From: Streptomyces sp. GESEQ-4 | Lineage (GTDB): Bacteria; Actinomycetota; Actinomycetes; Streptomycetales; Streptomycetaceae | Assembly (NCBI RefSeq): GCF_017948455.1 | Contig: NZ_JAFFSU010000001.1 | Location: 248,001 to 312,000 of the forward strand | DNA: 64,000 nucleotides | Direction of reading: 5' to 3' | Notes under the pieces: model-generated | The model's database searches: none | The model's input: the letters and a program-made list of their open reading frames with translations, nothing else | What the model was told of the DNA's origin: nothing | Position numbers and translations under genes: made by a program | Shown: positions 31,001 to 39,545 of the stretch, one piece after another | Layout: each line of letters starts with the position of its first letter | Position numbering within the stretch: position 1 is the stretch's first letter

Positions 31001-33684
31001 CACACTTCCACCGGATCCTCTGGGGACAGGTCCCCCAGATAAGCGGCACGCACCCCCGCATCCCCCCGCACCTCCTCCGGCGTCCCCACACAGATCCGCC
31101 GCCCGAAGTCGAGAACAACCACCTGATCACACACGCTCATCACCATGTCGACGTCGTGCTCGACCAGCAGAATCCCCATCCCCCACTCCTCCGCGAGCCT
31201 CCGCACCAGATGGGCCAGTTCCCGCGTCTCGTCCTCCGACAGCCCCGCGGCCGGTTCGTCGAGAAGCAGCACAGACGGCGACGCGGCCACCGCGCGGGCG
31301 ATGGCGAGCAGCCGCCGCTCACCGTAGGACAGGTCGCCGACCGGCCGGTTCAGACTGTCCTGGAGCCCGAACTCCCGCACGGCGACCAGCACATGCGCGG
31401 GCAGCGGCCGGCTGCCGGGCCGGATCAGGTCCGTGAGGTACGTCCACGGACCGGGCCGATCGCACGCGGCATAGAGGTTGTCCAGGACGGTCATGTCCTC
31501 GAACAGCTCCAGTGACTGGAAGGACCGGCTCAGCCCGGCAGCGGCACGCCGGTGCACCGGTGCGCGGGTGATGTCCCGCTCACCGAGCCGCACTTGTCCG
31601 GACGCGGCCCGGGTGAAGCCGGTGACGGCGTCGATGGCGGACGTCTTGCCCGCACCGTTGGGTCCGATGAGCCCGACGACCTGGCCCGGCTCGATGCCGA
31701 AGGACAGCCCGTCGACGGCGACGACACCGCCGTATCGGACGGTCAGGCCCTCCACGTGGAGGGGCAGAGGTGCCGCCCGGTCCACGGTCTGCTCGGTGAG
31801 GGCGTCGACTTCAAGAGGTTTCGTACGGCGGTCAACTCGTGCCGCTTGCTTGGCCAGTTCACGCCCGATGCCGTCCTGGTTGCCCACCAGCGTCAGCACC
31901 AGGATGATCCCGCCGATCAGCGGCATCCACTCACTGAGCCCCGGCAGGACCAGGTCCCCGAAGCGAGCCCCGACCGTGCCCGCCGCGAACGTGGCGCCGA
32001 ACAGCGGGCCGACGAGGAAGCCGACGCCGCCGATCACCGCGAGCCCGAGCACGGTGATGGAGTCGAAGCTCGCGAAGTCGCTCAGCACCACGGACGTCGA
32101 GCGGAAGCCGGTCAGCACTCCGGCGAGTGCGGCGATGGCCGAGGACAGCCCGAAGGCGTACAGCTTGGCCGCGCGGACGTCGATGCCGAGGGCCGCCGCG
32201 GCCCGCTCGTTCGCCCGGACCGCGACCAGCCGGCGCCCGCTGCGGCTGCGCCGGACGTTGGCGACGACGAGCGTGGCCGCGACGAACATGACCAGCACGA
32301 CGGTGGCGTACCGCTGTGGATGGTCGACCCCGGAGATGCTGATGCCGAAGAGCGTCTGCTTGCCCACCGCGATCCCGTCGCTGCCCGGGGTCGTGGCGAG
32401 GTCGGTGTTCTGGAACACCATCGTCTCCAGCGTGGTGCCGAGCCCGAGGGTGATGATCGCGAGGTTGACCCCGCGGGTCCGGACCGCCGGGAGCGCGAAC
32501 AGCAGGCCGATCGGGACGGTGCCCAACACGCCCGCGAGCAGCGCGAGTTCGAAGGGCCAGCCCCAGTCGGCCGCCACATGCCCGGCGATGAACGCGCCGG
32601 TCCCGGCGAGGGCGTACGCCGCAAGGGACACCTGTCCCGCGTACCCGGTGACCACGATGATCGACAGGATGATCAGGGAGAGAACCAGGGTGGTGGTGAT
32701 CGCGTCCGCCCACAGCGGCGACGACACGCTCACGAGCAGCAGCCCGACGGCCACGGCGACGGCGAGCGGCACGGGCCGTACCCGTCCCGTGCCCAGGGTC
32801 GGCATCCGGTCCAGGAACGTGCCGCGCAGCGGCAGTGCCTTGCCCCGCGCCACCAGCACCAGGGCGATGAAGAGGAACGGCACCGAGGCGGGGAGCCCGG
32901 TGACGTCGGAGCCGAAGCGGGTCAGCTCGGACTGCACGACGCCGATCAGCAGACCGCCCGCCAGCGTGACGGGGAACGAGGAGAAGCGGCCGACCAGGGC
33001 GGCGGCCAGCGCGCTCAGCAGCAGCGTCGTCAGACCGGTCACCGACAGGCCGATCACCGGCACGATCAGGATGCCCGTCAGACCCGCGAGCGCCGAGCCC
33101 AGCCCCCAGTTGGCGGCGGCGATCAGATCCGCGGACCAGCCCAGCGACGCCGCGGCGCTCTGGTTCTCCGCGACCGCCGTGGTGCCCAGGCCGAACAGGG
33201 TGCGCCGGTACAGGACATGGAGGACCACGGTGACCGCGATGGCGATCCCGAGCAGCCACACGCGGTCCTCGGACACCTTCGCACCGGCGATCTCCAGCAG
33301 CTGGTTCGGCAGCTTGCCCGGCACCAACTGCACGCTGTCGCCGTAGCGCTTGACGGCGACGGCGGTGAGCACGATGAACACCGCGAGCGTGCCGACCAGC
33401 CGAGCCAGCGACGACGCCCGGCGCAGCGGGCGGATGACCAGCAGGTGCGTGAGCAGTCCCAGCAGCGCGGACGCGGCCACCCCGCACGCCACGGCCGGCC
33501 AGTAGGGCATGCCCTGTTGCACGGCCAGCTCCCACTGCACATAGGCCCCGGCCATCCCGATCGCGCCGTGCGCGAAGTTCAGGACACCGGAGCCCCGGTA
33601 GATCAGCACGATGCCCTGGGCCGTGAGCGCGTACAGCGCACCGAGCCCCAGACCGAGCAGCGCGAAACGCAGGATGTCGTCCAC
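31000..33684 (-). CDS. fused branched-chain-type ABC importer: two permeases plus ATPase
   Basis: An 894-residue fusion. Residues 1 to about 300 are a LivH-type permease (GALYALTAQGIVLIYRGSGV, GSGVLNFAHGAIGM). About 305-610 is a LivM-type permease (VTGYAGQVSLAAYALAGTGA). From about 640 a LivG-type ATPase follows, with Walker A GPNGAGKTS (around 674), the signature LSYGERRLLAIARA, Walker B VLLLDEPAAGLS and LLVEHDVD. These are usually three genes. With the binding protein (33878) and second ATPase (35116), divergently transcribed, it makes a complete importer. The substrate is probably a carboxylate or amino acid, perhaps the acid degraded by the neighbouring cluster. Confidence 0.95.
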   Translation of the reverse strand: MDDILRFALLGLGLGALYALTAQGIVLIYRGSGVLNFAHGAIGMAGAYVQWELAVQQGMPYWPAVACGVAASALLGLLTHLLVIRPLRRASSLARLVGTLAVFIVLTAVAVKRYGDSVQLVPGKLPNQLLEIAGAKVSEDRVWLLGIAIAVTVVLHVLYRRTLFGLGTTAVAENQSAAASLGWSADLIAAANWGLGSALAGLTGILIVPVIGLSVTGLTTLLLSALAAALVGRFSSFPVTLAGGLLIGVVQSELTRFGSDVTGLPASVPFLFIALVLVARGKALPLRGTFLDRMPTLGTGRVRPVPLAVAVAVGLLLVSVSSPLWADAITTTLVLSLIILSIIVVTGYAGQVSLAAYALAGTGAFIAGHVAADWGWPFELALLAGVLGTVPIGLLFALPAVRTRGVNLAIITLGLGTTLETMVFQNTDLATTPGSDGIAVGKQTLFGISISGVDHPQRYATVVLVMFVAATLVVANVRRSRSGRRLVAVRANERAAAALGIDVRAAKLYAFGLSSAIAALAGVLTGFRSTSVVLSDFASFDSITVLGLAVIGGVGFLVGPLFGATFAAGTVGARFGDLVLPGLSEWMPLIGGIILVLTLVGNQDGIGRELAKQAARVDRRTKPLEVDALTEQTVDRAAPLPLHVEGLTVRYGGVVAVDGLSFGIEPGQVVGLIGPNGAGKTSAIDAVTGFTRAASGQVRLGERDITRAPVHRRAAAGLSRSFQSLELFEDMTVLDNLYAACDRPGPWTYLTDLIRPGSRPLPAHVLVAVREFGLQDSLNRPVGDLSYGERRLLAIARAVAASPSVLLLDEPAAGLSEDETRELAHLVRRLAEEWGMGILLVEHDVDMVMSVCDQVVVLDFGRRICVGTPEEVRGDAGVRAAYLGDLSPEDPVEV

Positions 33685-33877
33685 GACAGTTACCTCCCAG
33701 GGCCCCAGGGCCTACCTCTCAGGGCTCCATGAGTAGCGAACGTCAGGGGGCCCGGCAAGGCTATAACGCACATTCATTTAAATAATTGCTACGAGAGTAC
33801 TTCTCTAACGAGACATCTCGCTTCATGCTGTCGGCATCTCGACGTCGCCCATCCGGGCCGACTCCCTCGGAGGGATC
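33685..33877. promoter_or_regulatory. divergent importer promoter region
   Basis: This 193-bp gap has an AT-rich island with CATTCATTTAAATAATTG (33771-33788), including the palindrome ATTTAAAT, and a 12-bp near-palindrome CGAGACATCTCG (33809-33820; 5-bp arms). CATTCA recurs in the cluster operator at 5237. It suggests the importer could be co-regulated with the acyl-CoA genes, on weak evidence. Confidence 0.5.
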
Positions 33878-35116
33878 ATGAACGACTCACGCCGACGCAG
33901 AACTGCCGCAGCGAGCTGTCTCGCGGTGACCGGAGTGCTCCTGGCCGCCGGTTGCGGGGGAGAGGCCTCGGGCACCTCGACCACCTCCGAGCTCAAGGGC
34001 ACCCCGGTCAAGGTGATGGTCTGGGCCCCGGAGGACACCCAGGGCAGCGCCCAGCCCGGGGTCCGGCTCACGGCCCAGGCCTACGAGAAGTGGATCAACG
34101 ACAACGGCGGGATCAAGGGCGGCCCGCTGAAGGTGCTCACCTGCAACGAGAAGAACGAGCCCGACGAGGCCGAGAAGTGCGCCCAGCAGGCCGTCGCCGA
34201 GAAGGTGGTCGCGGTCGTCGGCTCGTACAGCCTGGCCGGCGACCGCTACATGCCGATCCTGGAGAAGGCCGGCATCCCGTACATCGGCGGCACCGGCGTC
34301 TCGGCCGCGGAGTTCTCCAGCCCGATGTCCTTCCCGGTCAACGGCGGTACACCGGTGGTGTTCGCCGCGCACGGCAAGCAGTTGGTGGACGAGGGCTGCA
34401 AGAAGATCTCCGGCGTACGGTACGACGTGGCCGCCGCCGCGATCGTCTCGAAGTTCCTCACGCTGGGTGTGACCGCGGCCGGCGGCGCGGCGCCCAAGGA
34501 CCTGAAGGTGCCGGTCACCGCGACCGACCTCGCTCCGCAGGTCGCCGCCGCGACCAAGGGCGCGGACTGTGTCAGCGTCATCCTCGGCACCCACTCGGAC
34601 CTGTTCGTGACGTCGTACGTGCAGTCCGGCGCCGACACCCAGCTGGGCAGCGTCGTCGGCAACCTCACCCCGGAGCTGGCCGAGAGCACCGGCGGCGCGA
34701 GCAGCCCGCTGGAGGGCTCCGCCATCACCGGCTACTACCCGCCCGTCTCGGACGCCTCCTGGAAGGACTTCGTCGAGGCGGCCGGCGGCAACAAGGACAT
34801 CGACACCACCAACGGCGCCAACGAAACCGCCTGGGTGGCGTTCAAGGTCTTCACCGAGGCCGCGAAGACGCTCCCCAGCATCACGTCCAAGGCCCTGGTC
34901 GACGAGCTGAACACGACCGACGGCATCGACACCGGCGGCCTCACCCCGAAGCTGACCTGGCAGGAGTCGACGGCTCTCCCCATGGAAGGCATGGGGCGGA
35001 TCCACAACACCACCGCCACCGAACTGACCATCCGCGAGGGCAAGATCGAGTGGGCCGAGTCCGGCTCCACGTTCGTCGACGTCCGCAAGCTCCTGACCGC
35101 GAAGGCGTCGGGGTGA
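33878..35116 (+). CDS. ABC transporter substrate-binding lipoprotein (LivK-like)
   Basis: A 412-residue type I periplasmic-binding protein. The N-terminus MNDSRRRRTAAASCLAVTGV with lipobox LAAGC marks a lipoprotein anchored on the outer face of the membrane. Mature sequence has VRLTAQAYEKWINDNGGIKG, ADCVSVILGTHSDLFVTSYV and a hinge-containing two-lobe pattern. It captures the ligand for the fused permease. It starts 193 bp from the fusion gene and overlaps the next ATPase gene by TGATG. Confidence 0.93.
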   Translation: MNDSRRRRTAAASCLAVTGVLLAAGCGGEASGTSTTSELKGTPVKVMVWAPEDTQGSAQPGVRLTAQAYEKWINDNGGIKGGPLKVLTCNEKNEPDEAEKCAQQAVAEKVVAVVGSYSLAGDRYMPILEKAGIPYIGGTGVSAAEFSSPMSFPVNGGTPVVFAAHGKQLVDEGCKKISGVRYDVAAAAIVSKFLTLGVTAAGGAAPKDLKVPVTATDLAPQVAAATKGADCVSVILGTHSDLFVTSYVQSGADTQLGSVVGNLTPELAESTGGASSPLEGSAITGYYPPVSDASWKDFVEAAGGNKDIDTTNGANETAWVAFKVFTEAAKTLPSITSKALVDELNTTDGIDTGGLTPKLTWQESTALPMEGMGRIHNTTATELTIREGKIEWAESGSTFVDVRKLLTAKASG

Positions 35117-35835
35117 TGCACCCACCGAAGGCACCACTGATCGAGGCCCGTGCCGTCTGTGCCGGATACGGCACGCGGCCCGTCGTACGCGACCTCGACC
35201 TGGAGGTCCGCCCCGGAGAGGTCGTCGCCCTGCTCGGGCCCAACGGCGCGGGCAAGTCAACGACTCTCCGGGCGCTGGCGGGCGACCTCGCCGTGATGAG
35301 CGGCGAGGTGCGGTGGCTGGGCGACGCACGCCGGGCGCCGCTGCACCGCCGGGCCCGCGAGGGCCTGGCGTACGTGGGGGAGCGGGCGGTCTTCACCGGC
35401 CTCGACACGGCCGAGAACCTGCGCGTCGGCCGGGTCACCACCGACCGGGCGATCGCGCTCTTCCCCGAGCTCGGCACCCGCCTGACCACCGGAGCGGGCA
35501 TGCTCTCCGGCGGCGAGCAGCAGATGCTGTCCCTGGCGCGGGCGCTGTGCCGCTCGCCCCGGCTGCTGCTCGCCGACGAACTCTCCCTGGGCCTGGCCCC
35601 CCTCGTGGTCGACCGCCTGCTGCGCGCCGTGCGCGAGGCGGCCGACCAGGGCCTCGGCGCCCTCCTCGTCGAACAGCACGTACGCAAGGTGCTGGACATC
35701 GCCGACCGCGTGTACGTCCTGCGCCGCGGCCGGATCGTCATGACCGGCACCCCGCAGGAACTGCGCGAGAACCTGAACGCGATCGAGTCGTCGTATCTGG
35801 CCGAGGAGCGTTCCCCGCAGAGGACGGATCTCTGA
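35116..35835 (+). CDS. branched-chain-type ABC transporter ATPase (LivF-like)
   Basis: A 239-residue ATPase: Walker A LLGPNGAGKSTTLRAL, signature MLSGGEQQMLSLARAL, Walker B LLLADELSLGLAP and the H-loop VEQHV. Walker B reads LADE, as is usual for LivF. The second ATPase partner is fused to the permeases at 31000. ATG 35116 shares bases with the upstream stop; a GTG three bases earlier is an alternative. Confidence 0.95.
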   Translation: MHPPKAPLIEARAVCAGYGTRPVVRDLDLEVRPGEVVALLGPNGAGKSTTLRALAGDLAVMSGEVRWLGDARRAPLHRRAREGLAYVGERAVFTGLDTAENLRVGRVTTDRAIALFPELGTRLTTGAGMLSGGEQQMLSLARALCRSPRLLLADELSLGLAPLVVDRLLRAVREAADQGLGALLVEQHVRKVLDIADRVYVLRRGRIVMTGTPQELRENLNAIESSYLAEERSPQRTDL

Positions 35836-35922
35836 ACCTCACCACCTGACGATGATCAACAAGCAGAGGCGCCGCCTGAGTCGGCGACGACAGCGCAGTG
35901 ACGCAGCGCCGGTTGCCGGTGC

Positions 35923-36774
35923 TCAGTGGTGGTACGCGGCTGTCGCGATCTTGATGAAGGAACGGATCAACGGGTTGGTGTCACCTTCGTTCCACACGGC
36001 CACCACGCGGCTCGGCGCCATGTCGGTCAGCGGGACCACGGCCAGCTCCGCGGGCAGGTCGTGTCCGAGCGGGGCCAGGCCGACCGTGCCGTTCCACAGC
36101 ACGGCCTGCAGGCATTCCTGGACGGCGCGCACCACCGGGCCCTCGCGCGGCGTGCCGGCGTTCCAGTACGACTGCCAGATGGGGTCGGTGCCCTGCGGGA
36201 ACTGGAACCAGCGGCGCCCGCTCAGCTCGGCCAGCCGCAGCCGGTCGCGGCGGGCCAGCGGATCGTCGGCGCGCAGGACCACACCCACCGGATCGGTCCG
36301 CAGCGCACGCACCCTCAGGGCAGTCTCGTCGAACGGCGCCCGGGTCAGGGCGACGTCGACCAGTCCGGCGCGCAGTCCGCACGTCGGGTCGGTCAGATCG
36401 GTGTCGCGGATGCGGATGTCGATGCCGGGGTGGCTGCGGCGGTAGGCGGCGGCCAGCCGGGACATTCCCGGGTCGGTGCCGTCGCCCAGGATGCCCACGG
36501 TGAGGGTGGCGACGCCGGCCGCCGCGCTCACGCGTACCCGGACCTGGTCGGCATGGTCGAGCAGGGCCCGCGCCTGGTCGAGCAGCACGGTGCCCACCGG
36601 GGTGAGCGTGACGCCGGTGGGCGAGCGGGCGAACAGCAGGGCCCCGACATCGGCCTCCAACTGCTTGATCGCCCGGCTCAGCGGCGGCTGGCTCATGTGC
36701 AGTCGGGTGGCGGCCCGGCCGAAGTGGAGTTCCTCGGCGACGGCCACGAAGTAGCGCAAGGTCCGTAGCTCCAC
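35923..36774 (-). CDS. LysR family transcriptional regulator
   Basis: A 283-residue LysR protein: LRTLRYFVAVAEELHFGRAA and the recognition part LHMSQPPLSRAIKQLEADVGA at the N-terminus, then a two-lobe effector domain. The start is GTG 36772-36774; longer readings extend into the divergent cupin gene. It is divergent from the cupin/DoxX genes, with the site for both in the ~80-bp gap that contains GATACCGACGAGGTATC (36782-36798), an inverted repeat with GATACC/GGTATC arms. Confidence 0.92.
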   Translation of the reverse strand: MELRTLRYFVAVAEELHFGRAATRLHMSQPPLSRAIKQLEADVGALLFARSPTGVTLTPVGTVLLDQARALLDHADQVRVRVSAAAGVATLTVGILGDGTDPGMSRLAAAYRRSHPGIDIRIRDTDLTDPTCGLRAGLVDVALTRAPFDETALRVRALRTDPVGVVLRADDPLARRDRLRLAELSGRRWFQFPQGTDPIWQSYWNAGTPREGPVVRAVQECLQAVLWNGTVGLAPLGHDLPAELAVVPLTDMAPSRVVAVWNEGDTNPLIRSFIKIATAAYHH

Positions 36775-36781
36775 GCTGCAA

Positions 36782-36798
36782 CGATACCGACGAGGTAT
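36782..36798. promoter_or_regulatory. LysR-type operator candidate
   Basis: GATACC (36782-36787) and GGTATC (36793-36798) are perfect inverted arms around CGACG, giving the T-N11-A form of LysR sites, 8 bp upstream of the LysR start and about 58 bp upstream of the cupin start. Confidence 0.65.
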
Positions 36799-36855
36799 CG
36801 GCGCTGTGGAATGGGTTTTGGACACCGGCAGGGTGTCGGCGGTGCACTCGTGAGC

Positions 36856-37350
36856 ATGACCGAAGAAGCAAGGACCAGCGAGCCGCAGGCCGACCCCGCC
36901 GTATCGGTGGTGGGTCCCGGCGACGGCGAGACGATCGTTCTGGGCACCACGCGCATGCGCGTTCTGGAGGACGGCGGCCACACCGGGCACCGCCTCGCGA
37001 TCGCCGAGTCCGTCCTCGCTCCGCACACCCAGGGACCGCCGCAGCACCGCCACGGCCGACACGACGAGGGGTTCTACATCCTCTCCGGCACGGTGCGGTT
37101 CACCGTCGGGGACGAGGATTACGACGCCACTACGGGCACGCTCGTGATGGTTCCGCCCGGTGCCCCGCACACGTTCGCCAACCTGTCCGACCAACCCGCC
37201 GTCATGCTCAGCACCTTCACCCCCGACCTGTACGTGCAGTACTTCCGAGACCTCCAGCAGGTTCTCGCCGACGGCCGGCCGCTGACGCCACAGGCTCATA
37301 CCGACGCGATGAGCCGCTACGCGACCGAGCCCGCCACCGACCTCGCCTGA
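36856..37350 (+). CDS. cupin domain protein
   Basis: A 164-residue single cupin: TQGPPQHRHGRHDEGFYILS supplies the His-His-Glu metal ligands, and VPPGAPHTFANLSD the later His. The start is taken at ATG 36856 (MTEEARTSEP); a GTG two codons earlier is possible and no clear SD is seen. It probably binds a metal and may act as a small dioxygenase or sensor. DoxX-family gene follows 13 bp later. Confidence 0.88.
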   Translation: MTEEARTSEPQADPAVSVVGPGDGETIVLGTTRMRVLEDGGHTGHRLAIAESVLAPHTQGPPQHRHGRHDEGFYILSGTVRFTVGDEDYDATTGTLVMVPPGAPHTFANLSDQPAVMLSTFTPDLYVQYFRDLQQVLADGRPLTPQAHTDAMSRYATEPATDLA

Positions 37351-37363
37351 AGCCGACGGGATT

Positions 37364-37726
37364 ATGAACATCGCCTATTGGATCGTTGCGGGACTGCTCG
37401 CCCTCTTCTACGTCTACGCCGGCACGCTGAAGGTGAGCCGCAGCCGCGATCAACTCCGACCGATGATGGCCTGGGTCGACCGCGTGCCCTTGCCCGTCCT
37501 CAGGGCGCTGGGGACGATCGAAATACTCGGCGCGACCGGCCTGATCCTGCCGCCGCTGACCGGCATCGCTCCCTCGCTGGCACTGGCCGCGGCCATCGGC
37601 TTCGTACTCCTGCAGACCGGTGCGATCGCCGTCCACCTGACCGGCGAAGACCGCCGGATCACACTCAACGTCGGACTCACCGCCACCGCGGCCGTGACTG
37701 CCTGGCTGGCCACCACCTGGCTGTGA
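37364..37726 (+). CDS. DoxX family membrane protein
   Basis: A 120-residue protein with four predicted membrane helices: IAYWIVAGLLALFYVYAGTL, LRALGTIEILGATGLILPPL, APSLALAAAIGFVLLQTGAI and VGLTATAAVTAWLATTWL. The pattern and length fit the DoxX-like family. The role is unknown; it is probably co-transcribed with the cupin under LysR control. Confidence 0.9.
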   Translation: MNIAYWIVAGLLALFYVYAGTLKVSRSRDQLRPMMAWVDRVPLPVLRALGTIEILGATGLILPPLTGIAPSLALAAAIGFVLLQTGAIAVHLTGEDRRITLNVGLTATAAVTAWLATTWL

Positions 37727-37870
37727 CCGAGCACAGTCCTCGACCGGTGGACGCGCCCGCGGGCCGACCGCCCCACGGCCATGGCCTCGAAGTCCAGCCC
37801 AGACACCAGCCGCAAGGTAGCGGGTGAGGGATGCCGGCCCCAAGGGGTGGTAAGGCAGTGCCCTCCCGGC

Positions 37871-38254
37871 TCACTCCGCCCAGTCGAGCTGATGCTCCGG
37901 AGTCCCCACCGACCGTCCGTACGCGATCACTTCGGCACGGCTCGCCTCGTCACCGCGTCGGTACCGGAAGACCTTGCCCGCGAAGACGACGACGCGCTCG
38001 TCACCCGCGGTGAAGTCCGCGTACCAGCCGTTCGACGGCTCGAGCGTGGCAGCGAGGGCGTCGGCGACGTCCGCCATGTCGTCGGCGTCCGCCTCCCATT
38101 CGACGAACGTCCACAGGCTCGGCTGTCTGTCGGTCGCACTCGCCGAGACATCCATCCGGCGGATCCCGCGCAGGCGCAGACCTCGCGGCTGGAACACCGC
38201 GTCAGAACGGAGGCTTTCGCCGATGACGTATCCGGTGATCACGTGTGAACTCAT
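37871..38254 (-). CDS. uncharacterised small protein
   Basis: A 127-residue soluble protein that I do not recognise. It starts MSSHVITGYVIGESLRSDAV and includes SLWTFVEWEADADDMADVADALAATLEPSNGWYADF and a C-terminal RVVVFAGKVFRYRRGDEASR. The balanced alpha/beta composition and high-GC third positions support a real gene. The neighbouring hairpin at 38291 belongs to the next gene. No function is proposed. Confidence 0.75.
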   Translation of the reverse strand: MSSHVITGYVIGESLRSDAVFQPRGLRLRGIRRMDVSASATDRQPSLWTFVEWEADADDMADVADALAATLEPSNGWYADFTAGDERVVVFAGKVFRYRRGDEASRAEVIAYGRSVGTPEHQLDWAE

Positions 38255-38290
38255 GCACCGAAGCTAACCGTTGCCACTGACAGTGGCGTG

Positions 38291-38332
38291 GTGGCGGGAC
38301 GTCACCCTCCCCCGAAGGTGGCGTCCCGCCAC
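38291..38332 (-). terminator. strong hairpin downstream of the metalloprotease gene
   Basis: The arms 38291-38306 (GTGGCGGGACGTCACC) and 38317-38332 (GGTGGCGTCCCGCCAC) pair over 16 bp with one wobble, around a 10-base loop. It lies 57 bp past the stop of the leftward metalloprotease gene. No T-tract is needed for such hairpins in Streptomyces. Confidence 0.8.
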
Positions 38333-38388
38333 CGCTCCCCCGGTGCCGGACAGTGGTCCGACCGTCCGTGAGGGGCGGTCATGTGCCG

Positions 38389-39474
38389 TCACCAGCACAT
38401 GACCGCCGTATCCCCCGATCCCCACGTCGAGTGGAGGCGCACACGGACGAAGTAGCGGCGGCCCTTGACGAGCCGGACCTTGATGGCTGCGTTGTGCGGT
38501 GTGCCGCCGTCGTCCTGGCCGGCGAGGTAGCGGGGTTCGCCGTCCCGCTCCTCGAAGACCACGACGACGGTGTCGCTGTCGCCGAAGGTGCCCACGCTGT
38601 ACTCGCGGGTCTCCGGCGGCTCGATGGTGAAGTCGGCCTGCTCGCCCGGGGCGAGGCGGAGCGGCGCCGAGCGGAAGGGCTGCAGCTCGGGTGACTGGAG
38701 GACGTCCGCCGGCGGGTACCAGCGCAGGACGAACTCCTTGTCGGCGGGGGAGAGCGTGCCGGGCGGGTTCAGGCCCGCGCGGTACTGCTCCGGCTCCAGG
38801 ATCAGCCCGTCCGAGAAGGGGTACTCCATGATCGACTGCGGGTCCCAGACGGAGCCGTTGACCTCGTCCGGGTCGAGCTTGCGCAGGATGTTGAAGTGGG
38901 TCCTGTCGCGGCTCCAGAAGTTCGGCGGGCCCGCCAGATCGGCGTACACGGCCTCGTCGTCCCAGTGGATGCCGGCGAACGGGTTCTGGTGCTCGTGCAG
39001 CATGCCGAGCGCGTGCCCGATCTCGTGCAGGGCCGTCCCGCGCTCCCCGGGCGCGGTCAGGTCCCAGCCGAAGTTCATGGTCCGCTCACCACGCCCGACC
39101 CGCAGCGCGTCCTTGCCGACGGTCGACCAGGAGCCGTCACCGAGCTGGAACCCGATCCGCAGCTCGGCCTCCGAGCGGTCCCCGACCTCCACGAAGTGCA
39201 GACCGATGCCCAGGTCCCGCCACTCCTGGAAGCACTCCCGCACGACGTCCTGCTGCTCCTTGGGGCCGACCCACGACACCCGGCGGCTCTCCCCGGTCCC
39301 CGGTACGGCGATGACGGATCCGTCATCGTCTCCGGCGAAGAAGTAGTAGTGCAGCACCGTGCCGTTGACCCACATCTGTCGACCGCTGATGAGCGCACTG
39401 AGCCGCTCGGCGGTCAGCCCCGGTGCGAAGACGGGAGCCGACTGCTGCGCGAGGGAGCAGTAGCGTGCGGTCAT
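38389..39474 (-). CDS. matrixin/astacin-like zinc metalloprotease without signal peptide
   Basis: A protein of about 361 residues from ATG 39472-39474. The zinc site is HEIGHALGMLHEH (His150, Glu151, His154, His160), and the Met-turn is SIMEYPF, placing it with the metzincins. After the protease domain a C-terminal beta-rich domain (APLRLAPGEQADFTIEPPET, YFVRVRLHSTWGSGDTAVM) follows. No signal peptide or membrane anchor is visible, unusual for this class and implying a cytosolic protease. It is divergent from the LAL regulator at 39546 and lies in a protease-rich island. Confidence 0.88.
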   Translation of the reverse strand: MTARYCSLAQQSAPVFAPGLTAERLSALISGRQMWVNGTVLHYYFFAGDDDGSVIAVPGTGESRRVSWVGPKEQQDVVRECFQEWRDLGIGLHFVEVGDRSEAELRIGFQLGDGSWSTVGKDALRVGRGERTMNFGWDLTAPGERGTALHEIGHALGMLHEHQNPFAGIHWDDEAVYADLAGPPNFWSRDRTHFNILRKLDPDEVNGSVWDPQSIMEYPFSDGLILEPEQYRAGLNPPGTLSPADKEFVLRWYPPADVLQSPELQPFRSAPLRLAPGEQADFTIEPPETREYSVGTFGDSDTVVVVFEERDGEPRYLAGQDDGGTPHNAAIKVRLVKGRRYFVRVRLHSTWGSGDTAVMCW

Positions 39475-39545
39475 GCGATCAGGGTGCCGTCGACCGCCCC
39501 CGGGGCGCCTGAGTCGAGGGCTACTCAAGTCGCCCTGTATCAGGT

